Shown in pieces: positions 15,345 through 22,093 of a stretch of 52,305 nt of DNA. The stretch spans positions 1 through 52,305 of the forward strand of contig CABJAN010000023.1 of the NCBI GenBank assembly GCA_902363515.1, read 5' to 3'. The translations under genes and the position numbers were made by a program. The stretch comes from Bacillota bacterium. Lineage in GTDB: Bacteria; Bacillota; Clostridia; Lachnospirales; Lachnospiraceae. The notes under the pieces were generated by a model, which did not search any database, was not told the origin of the DNA, and saw only the letters and a list, made by a program, of their open reading frames with translations. Numbering within the stretch: the first letter of the stretch is position 1; every line of letters begins with the position of its first letter.

Positions 15345-15398
15345 TTATTACGTTTATCAGTGTACGCCATATGATTTGGAAGGGACACCGTTTTAATG
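15345..15398 (+). repeat. Right attachment repeat (attR), orphan metA 3' end
   Basis: Read in frame, this stretch encodes YYVYQCTPYDLEGTPF and a stop, an alternative C-terminus of MetA (the intact gene ends [16 protein letters not shown]). Differences from 7801-7854 are partly silent. It is the second half of the duplication that flanks the element and has no gene attached to it. Confidence 0.8.
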
Positions 15399-15452
15399 GG
15401 GGATTTTAAAGGGAAAGACTGGGAAATGTGATAAAATGCCAGGAATAAACAA

Positions 15453-15644
15453 ATGTATATTTTATTAGCAGTTTTAGCAGTGATTGTTGGTATATGTCTT
15501 TTTGCTTTTTCTAATAGAATAGCAAAAAACAGTACAGTAGGAATTGGTATCAAAATAATTGGAATTATCCTAATCGTATTTGGAATAATTATGGCATGGC
15601 TATTACTCTCTGGGGAAATAGTTTTGCCTCTATCAAAAAACTGA
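15453..15644 (+). CDS. Small two-helix membrane protein
   Basis: A 63-residue, very hydrophobic protein with two likely membrane helices (about residues 2-20 and 31-53) joined by a short basic loop. There is no strong ribosome site. It lies in the host sequence just after attR. I do not recognise a family. Confidence 0.45.
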   Translation: MYILLAVLAVIVGICLFAFSNRIAKNSTVGIGIKIIGIILIVFGIIMAWLLLSGEIVLPLSKN

Positions 15645-15759
15645 AAAATTTCAATAAGTAAAAATTGAAACAAACCTATATTTCTTGTTGCGGGAGTTGC
15701 AACTATGCTATTAGAAAATGAAAGAATCAAGAAAAAGAAATAGATAACTTCCAGCGTAT

Positions 15760-15791
15760 AGCAGACAGCTTTTAAAAACTGTCTGCTTTTC
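15760..15791. terminator. Terminator hairpin
   Basis: AGCAGACAG (15760-15768) pairs with CTGTCTGCT (15779-15787), followed by TTTTCTT. It lies at the end of the minus-strand ABC transporter operon and of the + strand small gene. Confidence 0.7.
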
Positions 15792-15795
15792 TTCG

Positions 15796-16632
15796 CTATT
15801 TTAAATCTTGTTTTTTAAATAACAGAAGTCCCAGCCTGGTAAAAACAATAATTTCAATGAGATTCATCATTAGAAATTCCCAGTGATGGGATGCGTTTTT
15901 GAATATCAGGGAATTTTCGGCTTTCATCTCGGCTGTTTCATATTGCATCTCAGGCTGGTATTTTGCCTGTGCAAAAGGGGAAATCAGCATATGCCCATTT
16001 GCCAGGGTTCTTTCCAATCCTTTGATATAAAGAACATTTTCCGTAGCAGTTCCGTCTTTCTCCACACGATATTCTTCCTGTTTTAAATCTGAGACTGTAT
16101 TTCCACCAAGCTGCAGACCTAATATAGTTAGACATAAGGCAACTGCAATGCTGCTTAGGCGTTTGTGCATAAGCATAGTAATCATGGTAAAGAGTGCGGC
16201 AATGACTGCTACACAAACAAAGCACAGAATACATTCCATAAAGAATTCATGAAAGGTAATTCCAAAGGATAAGGCAGTTATTTTAGCCAAAAGAAGAATA
16301 CTGCCAATATCTGTAACCAGAAGAAGAAAGCCGCATAGGATGGATATTAACATTTCTGTAAGGTAAATTTGGCTTCGGCTGTAGCCTGCCATGATTTTGT
16401 TGTTTATGGTGCGGACTTCAAACTCCTGTCCTATGTGTAAAGGGATGAAGATGGACAGAAATATACAGATGACCGGTGTATTCTCAAAGAAAAAACCGCT
16501 TGCGGTTATGGTAAAACCATAGGAACTTAATACTATTCCATACAGATTAAGCCCAATGGGAATACATGCGGCAATCCATAAGAAAGGCGAAAGTATTGCT
16601 CTTTTACATTCTATAGAAAATAATTTTTTCAT
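15796..16632 (-). CDS. ABC-2 type transporter permease
   Basis: A 278-residue integral membrane protein with about six hydrophobic helices and a larger external loop (about residues 175-240). IGQEFEVRTINNKIMAGYSR is typical of ABC-2 permeases of the bacitracin/lantibiotic-resistance type. The permease gene follows its ATPase after an 18-base gap on the same strand, so they form one exporter. The substrate is unknown. A divergent Xre regulator probably controls it. Confidence 0.85.
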   Translation of the reverse strand: MKKLFSIECKRAILSPFLWIAACIPIGLNLYGIVLSSYGFTITASGFFFENTPVICIFLSIFIPLHIGQEFEVRTINNKIMAGYSRSQIYLTEMLISILCGFLLLVTDIGSILLLAKITALSFGITFHEFFMECILCFVCVAVIAALFTMITMLMHKRLSSIAVALCLTILGLQLGGNTVSDLKQEEYRVEKDGTATENVLYIKGLERTLANGHMLISPFAQAKYQPEMQYETAEMKAENSLIFKNASHHWEFLMMNLIEIIVFTRLGLLLFKKQDLK

Positions 16633-16650
16633 GTTAAAGTCCTCCTTTGA

Positions 16651-17316
16651 CTATGCGAAATTTTCAAAGTAGAAGGTTTCTAAATCTGTTTTTAAGACCT
16701 CATTTGAAAATTCTTTTATTAAAATTCCGTTTTTTAAAAATCCATAATGAGTGGCAACTTTTTGCAGCTCTCCCAGTATGTGACTGGATATCAAAATTGT
16801 CTTGCCATAGTTCTGATTCAACTCAACCAGCAGGGCGCGTATTGCCCTGATACCATCCGGATCTAAACCGTTCAGCGGCTCATCTAAGATTAAAAAATCA
16901 GGGTTTCCAACAAGAGCCATTGCCAGACCTAATCTTTGTTTCATGCCAAGAGAATAGTTTCTGACAGGTTTTCTGGAATCAGGCAAGCCTACAAAGGTTA
17001 ACAGTTTTTTGATATCAGTTTCTTTTGCTCCCAATAGATTTTTTTGATAAGTTAAGTTTCGGTATGCACTGTACATGGGATAGCATGCCGGGGCTTCAAT
17101 CAGCGCACCGATTTTTAAATCTTTTTCTGCATGGACAGAACCGGAAGTCTGTTTTTGAAGGGTTGCTAAAATGCTCATCAAGGTGGTTTTGCCAGCTCCG
17201 TTATTGCCAATCAGCCCATAAATGGCGCCTCTTGGAATGGATAGGGAAACCTGATTCAGTGCGGTTGTTGTTTTGAACTGTTTTGTTAATTGATGGGTTT
17301 TGATTAAATAATCCAT
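16651..17316 (-). CDS. ABC transporter ATP-binding protein
   Basis: A 221-residue ATPase. Walker A is GNNGAGKTT (about residues 38-46), the signature is the variant YSLGMKQRLGLA, and Walker B is FLILDEPLNGLD, with an H-loop His in ISSHIL. The SLGM signature is common in ABC-2 exporters for antimicrobial peptides (BcrA-like). The ATG at 17316 has GAAAGGAGAAGG before it; an upstream TTG extension lies before that site and is not used. It pairs with the permease downstream. Confidence 0.9.
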   Translation of the reverse strand: MDYLIKTHQLTKQFKTTTALNQVSLSIPRGAIYGLIGNNGAGKTTLMSILATLQKQTSGSVHAEKDLKIGALIEAPACYPMYSAYRNLTYQKNLLGAKETDIKKLLTFVGLPDSRKPVRNYSLGMKQRLGLAMALVGNPDFLILDEPLNGLDPDGIRAIRALLVELNQNYGKTILISSHILGELQKVATHYGFLKNGILIKEFSNEVLKTDLETFYFENFA

Positions 17317-17427
17317 AAGCCTTCTCCTTTCAAATAGCAAATGGTTTGCGCTTCTCTTATAGGAGCATCATATTCCAAAGCAGGAACAAGATAAAGCAAA
17401 AGGCTATTTACAGGGCGCTAAGCTCTC

Positions 17428-17444
17428 TTTACATCCCATGTAAA
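17428..17444. promoter_or_regulatory. Inverted repeat between ABC operon and Xre gene
   Basis: TTTACAT-CCC-ATGTAAA is a perfect 7 bp repeat in the ~200-base divergent gap and is a plausible operator for the neighbouring Xre regulator. Confidence 0.55.
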
Positions 17445-17521
17445 CTACAATTTGCTTGTGATATAGGGGAGACTATGGCATACTACATCTATACAGATTG
17501 AACATTAAGGGGTAAATGATA

Positions 17522-18241
17522 ATGACAGTGGCAGAAATGATAAAAGAGACCAGGACTTCTTCAAATATGACGCAGGAGGAATATGGATTAAAATTAGGCG
17601 TGTCAAGACAGACTGTATCAAGCTGGGAAAATGGACGGAGCATGCCTGACTTGCAGATGCTTATTGATATCTGTAATATGTATCACATTTCCCAGGACAA
17701 ATTGCTGAATGAAGACAACAAGTTTGTAAATAAAATTGACTTTTACAGACGCATTGGGAAAATTTTAAAAATTGTTTCCATGTGCCTGGGCATAGGAATT
17801 GTAATCTATATGCTTGCATTTGCCAGGTGGAAAATCGTAGCAGCAGACAAGAATGAAGCATTTGCAAACAATGTAAAAGAGTTGGGCTTTGTTCTGGAAG
17901 ATGGAGTTTACTCCATGGAAGAAAATGGTGTTTCCTTTCAACTTCCCAATCAAAAGCTGCCATTTTTCAGAGATGATTTTTATGTGAAAAACAGTTTTGC
18001 ATATCTGGAAATTGATACCACAGAAATCAGTATTCAGGTATTCGATGAAGTAAATACAGTCAACATTACCTTTAACCATAATCGGTCATTAGAAGGAACC
18101 TGGACGAAAACGGGAGAACTTAAAATCATCGAAAGCACGTTAAATGAGAAAGAAACAGAGATGCTAAGACAAAATGAAAAAATGATTAAGGAAGCATCCC
18201 AGGAACTGTTGGCAATACATAATTCAGTGTATGATTATTAA
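17522..18241 (+). CDS. Xre-type regulator with membrane segment
   Basis: A 239-residue protein. The N-terminal HTH (about residues 1-60, LGVSRQTVSSWENGRSMPDL) resembles clostridial Xre regulators of ABC transporters. One membrane helix lies at about residues 82-102 and a ~130-residue C-terminal domain would be outside the cell. This could be a membrane-bound one-component sensor. I prefer ATG 17522 to 17516, because AAGGGG is 9 bases away rather than 3. It is divergent from the ABC genes and is their likely regulator. Confidence 0.82.
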   Translation: MTVAEMIKETRTSSNMTQEEYGLKLGVSRQTVSSWENGRSMPDLQMLIDICNMYHISQDKLLNEDNKFVNKIDFYRRIGKILKIVSMCLGIGIVIYMLAFARWKIVAADKNEAFANNVKELGFVLEDGVYSMEENGVSFQLPNQKLPFFRDDFYVKNSFAYLEIDTTEISIQVFDEVNTVNITFNHNRSLEGTWTKTGELKIIESTLNEKETEMLRQNEKMIKEASQELLAIHNSVYDY

Positions 18242-18262
18242 GAGAGATGAGAAGGAGCAGAG

Positions 18263-18718
18263 ATGATACAACAAGTTTATGAGAAAAAGGAAAAGCAAAC
18301 CATTGTGAGGACCATTCTAGAAGCACTTCCGGAATGGTTTGGAATTTCTTCGGCAAGAGAGGAGTATATTGCAGAAAGTCCATTACAGACTATTTTTGCT
18401 GCTTTTGATGGCAAGAAACCAGTTGGATTTTTGTGTTTAAAAGAGACTGGAAAAGATACCGTAGAACTTCTGGTTATGGGGGTGCTGAAAGAATACCAAA
18501 GACTTGGAATCGGGAGAGCGTTGTTTGCAGAGGCAAAAAAATGGGGCGCTTTCAGGGGATATTCCTTTATGCAGGTGAAAACAGTGGAAATGGGAAGGTA
18601 TCAGGAATATGATGCGACAAATCTTTTTTACCGGAACCTTGGATTTAAAGAATTTGAAGTATTTCCTGATTTGTGGGATGAGTGGAACCCATGTCAGGTT
18701 TATGTGATGAGTCTGTAG
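18263..18718 (+). CDS. GNAT-family N-acetyltransferase
   Basis: A 151-residue acetyltransferase. Motif A, VLKEYQRLGIGRALFAEA, at about residues 75-92 carries the acetyl-CoA pyrophosphate loop (QRLGIG). ATNLFYRNLGFKEFE is the usual motif B region. The substrate cannot be assigned. GAAGGAGCAG precedes the ATG. It follows the Xre gene by 21 bases and may share its transcript. Confidence 0.85.
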   Translation: MIQQVYEKKEKQTIVRTILEALPEWFGISSAREEYIAESPLQTIFAAFDGKKPVGFLCLKETGKDTVELLVMGVLKEYQRLGIGRALFAEAKKWGAFRGYSFMQVKTVEMGRYQEYDATNLFYRNLGFKEFEVFPDLWDEWNPCQVYVMSL

Positions 18719-18776
18719 AAAAAAGAGAAGTTTATCAGGATATATTATGCGGCTTGGATTATGTATTATCATAAGG

Positions 18777-18870
18777 TCAAACCCCGGGATGGGGTTTGAA
18801 GCGTTGCTAAGAAGGAGTGAAGAGAAGGAAGAAAGCGGATAAAAAGAAAGTGAAATCAGAACCCCAGGGG
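18777..18870 (+). promoter_or_regulatory. Structured leader before the ECF S component (candidate riboswitch)
   Basis: The 227-base gap 18719-18945 has no gene. It contains a perfect 9 bp hairpin, TCAAACCCC (18777-18785) with GGGGTTTGA (18791-18799) around GGGAT. A second stretch, TCAGAACCCC (18856-18865), could pair with the same GGGGTTTGA strand instead, giving two exclusive folds. No T-run follows the first hairpin, so it is not a simple terminator. I could not match it to a known riboswitch class. Confidence 0.45.
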
Positions 18871-18945
18871 AGGCTTGTATGAGGTGAATATGCCAGGTAT
18901 ACTCATGGTGAAATCATTTTGATAGAACAGAAGAGGAGTAGAAAA

Positions 18946-19482
18946 ATGGAAAAGAATCATGTGAAGAATTTGGTAACAGCAGCAATGTGCGTGGCATTGG
19001 GGATTATCTTACCTATGGCTTTTCATACAATACAAAATGCGGGAAGTATTTTTTTGCCGATGCATATTCCTGTTTTAATTTGCGGACTGGCATGTGGCTG
19101 GCAATATGGACTGCTTTGTGGCGTTTTGACACCGCTTTTATCAAGTTTATTAACAGGTATGCCGCCTGCTGCAATTTTGCCGGCAATGCTTTGTGAATTA
19201 GCAGTATACGGGCTTTTAACCGGAATCTGTATGCACTTTATACATACAGGAAAACAAATAACAAATATTTATCTTTCTCTGTTGCTGGCAATGCTTGGGG
19301 GAAGGGTAATCAGCGGTATTCTCAAAGCCTTTATTTTTAATGTTGGACAATATAGTTTGGAAATTTTTATGACATCCAGTTTTTTAACTTGTATTCCGGG
19401 TATTGTTATTCAGATTGCCTTTGTTCCTGTCGTTGTTTTAGCATTGCAAAAAGCAAAGATTTTATCATTAGAAAGGGCATAA
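18946..19482 (+). CDS. ECF transporter S component
   Basis: A 178-residue membrane protein with about five to six helices, of the ECF substrate-binding (S) component family. The stretch FLPMHIPVLICGLACGW and then LLSSLLTGMPP are typical. S components bind a vitamin or precursor and work with a shared EcfA/A'/T module, which is not in the window. The substrate is unknown. GAGGAG precedes ATG 18946; the longer frame upstream has no ribosome site. It is 3 bases from the methyltransferase gene, so the two are co-translated. Confidence 0.85.
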   Translation: MEKNHVKNLVTAAMCVALGIILPMAFHTIQNAGSIFLPMHIPVLICGLACGWQYGLLCGVLTPLLSSLLTGMPPAAILPAMLCELAVYGLLTGICMHFIHTGKQITNIYLSLLLAMLGGRVISGILKAFIFNVGQYSLEIFMTSSFLTCIPGIVIQIAFVPVVVLALQKAKILSLERA

Positions 19483-19485
19483 GTT

Positions 19486-20076
19486 ATGGATTTGAGGACT
19501 TATTTTGACCGTATGGCGGAGCATTGGGATGATGAGGTGACTTCAATAGATGAAGCACGTCGTACCATTGTCTTTTTGAGTGAAATTGGAGAGCAGACAC
19601 ACATACTGGACGTTGCCTGTGGAACAGGGGCTATGTTTGAAGCATATCAGGAAAAAAGACCGAAACATGTTACAGCTATTGATTTATCTGAGAAGATGGC
19701 AGCTAAGGCAGCAGATAAAGTGAAGAATAATCCCATGTTTGAGGTACGCTGTGAAGATTTGTTTCAGATACAAGATGAAAGGTATGATTGCATTGTTATT
19801 TATAATGCATATCCACTTTTTACAGATAAGAAACAATTAGTGAAAAAAGTTGCAGAGCTTTTGAAAGCAGATGGCAGAGTCACTATTGCACATGGAGCCG
19901 GAAAAGAAGTGATTAATCTGCACCATAGCAACGTACCGGAAGAGATTACTTCAGAGCTTCTTTCGGCAAAGGATGAAAGTAAGATATGGGACGAATATTT
20001 TGATATTGACACCGTAGTTGATACTTCTGGATTTTATTTGTTTTCTGGAAAAAGATATACAACAAAAGACATATAA
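19486..20076 (+). CDS. Class I SAM-dependent methyltransferase
   Basis: A 196-residue enzyme with the Rossmann-type fold. Motif I is LDVACGTGAMFEAY at about residues 44-57, the acidic end of strand 2 is AIDLSEKM, and motif IV is CIVIYNAYPLF. The substrate is not evident. The pairing with an ECF S component suggests a role in using or modifying the imported vitamin; this is inference. Confidence 0.85.
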   Translation: MDLRTYFDRMAEHWDDEVTSIDEARRTIVFLSEIGEQTHILDVACGTGAMFEAYQEKRPKHVTAIDLSEKMAAKAADKVKNNPMFEVRCEDLFQIQDERYDCIVIYNAYPLFTDKKQLVKKVAELLKADGRVTIAHGAGKEVINLHHSNVPEEITSELLSAKDESKIWDEYFDIDTVVDTSGFYLFSGKRYTTKDI

Positions 20077-20082
20077 AGAAGA

Positions 20083-20135
20083 AGCTGATATCAGAAAGGT
20101 AAACTCAGGATTACCGATATGGTATCAGCTTTTTC
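20083..20135 (+). terminator. Terminator after the methyltransferase
   Basis: AGCTGATA (20083-20090) pairs with TATCAGCT (20123-20130), with an inner GGTA/TACC stem, and TTTTTCC follows. Confidence 0.75.
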
Positions 20136-20150
20136 CTGATTTTTAAAAAC

Positions 20151-20179
20151 TTGACAAGTCAATTTAAGCTGTCTATAAT
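20151..20179 (+). promoter_or_regulatory. marR-MATE promoter with overlapping operator
   Basis: TTGACA (20151-20156), a 17-base spacer and TATAAT (20174-20179) give a full consensus promoter. The -35 lies in the inverted repeat TTGAC-AA-GTCAA (20151-20162), a likely binding site for the MarR product. Confidence 0.8.
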
Positions 20180-20209
20180 ATATTTGACATATGAAGAACA
20201 GGAGGAATT

Positions 20210-20683
20210 ATGGAAAATCGAGTGTTAGGAAGAAGCATTGCGATTCTTCATCGGAGAGAACAAAAGTATATGATTCAGACCATGAAGGAATATGGCATTG
20301 GTTATTCCAGTTATAATTTTTTATTTTATTTGTCTGCATATCCCGGCAGCAGCCAGAAGGAGATGTGCGAAAATATGGCGGTGGATGAAGCGCTTGCTGT
20401 GAGGACTATGAAGAAACTGCAGGAACAGGGGCTCATTGAAAGAAAGAAGTCAGAAGAAGATGCCAGGTCCTATGCCATTTATCTTACAGAGAAAGGTGAA
20501 GCAGTGATTCCCAAATTGAGAAAAGCGCTGGCAGGATGGTGGTCGCAGATTTTGTCTGTATTAACGGAAGATGAGCAGCAGGCGATGATTCATGGAGTGG
20601 AAAAAATGGCGCTCCATTCCAGGGAAGTGCTTCGTAATGCAAAAGAACAGCAGGAGGAAATTCATGGCAGAAACAAAGAATAA
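20210..20683 (+). CDS. MarR-family regulator
   Basis: A 157-residue winged-helix regulator. The HTH is SQKEMCENMAVDEALAVRTM and the wing is ERKKSEEDARSYAIYLTEKG, both classic for MarR. AGGAGG precedes the ATG. Its 3' end overlaps the MATE transporter gene by 20 bases, the same layout as mepR-mepA in S. aureus, so it probably represses its own operon and is released by toxic ligands of the pump. Confidence 0.9.
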   Translation: MENRVLGRSIAILHRREQKYMIQTMKEYGIGYSSYNFLFYLSAYPGSSQKEMCENMAVDEALAVRTMKKLQEQGLIERKKSEEDARSYAIYLTEKGEAVIPKLRKALAGWWSQILSVLTEDEQQAMIHGVEKMALHSREVLRNAKEQQEEIHGRNKE

Positions 20684-22028
20684 TCCCCTTGGAACAGAAC
20701 CTATTGGAACTTTGCTTGCAAGATTTGCGATTCCCAGCATTATTGCCATGCTGGTAAGTTCCCTTTACAATATTGTAGATCAGTTTTTTATTGGAAGAAG
20801 TGTGGGAATGCTGGGAAATGCGGCTACCAATGTAGCATTTCCGCTGACGATTACCTGTACAGCCATTTCTCTTCTGTGCGGAATTGGAGGAGCAGCGAAT
20901 TTTAATCTTTCTATGGGAAGAAAAGAGAAAGAGAAAGCAGTGAAATTTGCCGGAGGGGCTATTGGTATGATGCTGACTCTGGGGGTTTTGCTTTGTATTG
21001 TGGCACAGGTTTTTCTGGAGCCTATGATGCGGGCTTTTGGAGCCACAGATAAAATTTTGGATTATGCGTTGACTTATACAGGGATTACGTCTCTTGGCTT
21101 TCCGTTTTTGATTGTGACCACAGGAGGCAGCAACTTAATCCGGGCAGACGGAAGTCCGAAATTTTCTATGATGTGTACGCTGACCGGCGCTATTATTAAT
21201 ACGATTTTGGACCCGTTGTTTATTTTTGGACTGGATATGGGAATGGCAGGAGCAGCCTGGGCTACGATTATCGGACAGGTTGTGTCAGGACTGATGGTAC
21301 TGGGGTATTTGTCTGGATTTAAAACAGTACACATTCCTCTGAAAACATTGATTCCCTCCAGGGCTGCATGGATTCCCATTCTTTCATTGGGAGTTGCGCC
21401 TTTTTGCAATCAGCTTGCCATGATGATTGTGCAGATTGTTATGAATAATACCCTGACTTATTATGGAGGGCAGTCTTCTTATGGAAGTGATATTCCTTTG
21501 GCATGCGCAGGTATTATTTCCAAGGTTGGAATGATTTTCTTTGCTATTGTGATTGGGATTTCCCAGGGGATTCAGCCGATTATCAGCTATAATTATGGTG
21601 CAGGAAATTATGACAGAGTAAAGAATACTTATAAAAAAGCAGTGACAGCAGCCATAGGGATTTCGGTTGTGGCATTTTTGCTGTTCCAGTTAGCTCCAAG
21701 ACAGATTATTGGAATTTTTGGTTCGGGAAGTGAAGAATATTTTCTTTTTGCAGAGAAGTTTTTCAGGATTTATATGTTCTTTACTTTTATCAATGGAATT
21801 CAGCCTATTACAGCAAATACCTTTACTTCCATTGGGAAAGCGGGAAAAGGTGTATTTTTATCTCTTACCAGACAGATTATTTTTCTGTTGCCCTTATTGA
21901 TTATCCTGCCTGTATTTATTGGGATTGAGGGCGTTATGTTCTCAGCGCCAGTGGCAGATGGAATTGCGGCTGTGCTTTGCATTTACTTTATTCGGAAAGA
22001 ATTTAAGCATATGGGTGCAAGGGCTTAA
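20664..22028 (+). CDS. MATE-family multidrug efflux pump
   Basis: A 454-residue transporter with about 12 membrane helices in two homologous halves. FAIPSIIAMLVSSLYNIVDQFFIGR opens helix 1, and GISQGIQPIISYNYGAGNY is the matching motif in the second half. It exports cationic drugs in exchange for Na+ or H+. The start at 20664 follows AGGAGG; a longer frame to 20592 overlaps marR further and lacks a ribosome site. Confidence 0.92.
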   Translation: MAETKNNPLGTEPIGTLLARFAIPSIIAMLVSSLYNIVDQFFIGRSVGMLGNAATNVAFPLTITCTAISLLCGIGGAANFNLSMGRKEKEKAVKFAGGAIGMMLTLGVLLCIVAQVFLEPMMRAFGATDKILDYALTYTGITSLGFPFLIVTTGGSNLIRADGSPKFSMMCTLTGAIINTILDPLFIFGLDMGMAGAAWATIIGQVVSGLMVLGYLSGFKTVHIPLKTLIPSRAAWIPILSLGVAPFCNQLAMMIVQIVMNNTLTYYGGQSSYGSDIPLACAGIISKVGMIFFAIVIGISQGIQPIISYNYGAGNYDRVKNTYKKAVTAAIGISVVAFLLFQLAPRQIIGIFGSGSEEYFLFAEKFFRIYMFFTFINGIQPITANTFTSIGKAGKGVFLSLTRQIIFLLPLLIILPVFIGIEGVMFSAPVADGIAAVLCIYFIRKEFKHMGARA

Positions 22029-22046
22029 TTTCCTTATACTCATAAG

Positions 22047-22086
22047 AAAAAGGTGCGTCTCTTTTATGAGAGACAGCACCTTTTTT
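22047..22086. terminator. Bidirectional terminator
   Basis: A stem of GGTGC-GTCTC with GAGAC-A-GCACC ends in TTTTTT. AAAAA on the 5' side gives a T-run on the other strand, so it also ends the convergent uxuB transcript. Confidence 0.85.
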
Positions 22087-22093
22087 CGAATCT

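Larger units (their letters stand above)
7844..15398 (+). mobile_element. Integrative mobilizable element with arsenic cargo, inserted at metA
   Basis: A ~7.5 kb element bounded by near-duplicate copies of the metA 3' end (7801-7854 and 15345-15398). Its content in order is an ars operon, a small membrane protein and an Xre regulator with shared operators, a second Xre repressor, a DUF961-like protein, a Rep_trans/MobT-type protein, an excisionase and a tyrosine integrase next to the right end. Copies of GGGAGTACAAA lie just inside both ends. The ars genes are visibly richer in A+T than the host genes beside them. No secretion or coupling protein is present, so transfer would need a helper element. 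Boundaries are uncertain by about 40 bases. Confidence 0.85.

Noticed and set aside
7844..15398. Full conjugative element (ICE)
   Set aside because: No coupling protein, VirB4-like ATPase or other transfer genes are present; only mobilization and recombination functions.
18777..18799. Intrinsic terminator of the GNAT gene
   Set aside because: The stem is strong but no T-run follows; it reads AAGCGTTGC instead.
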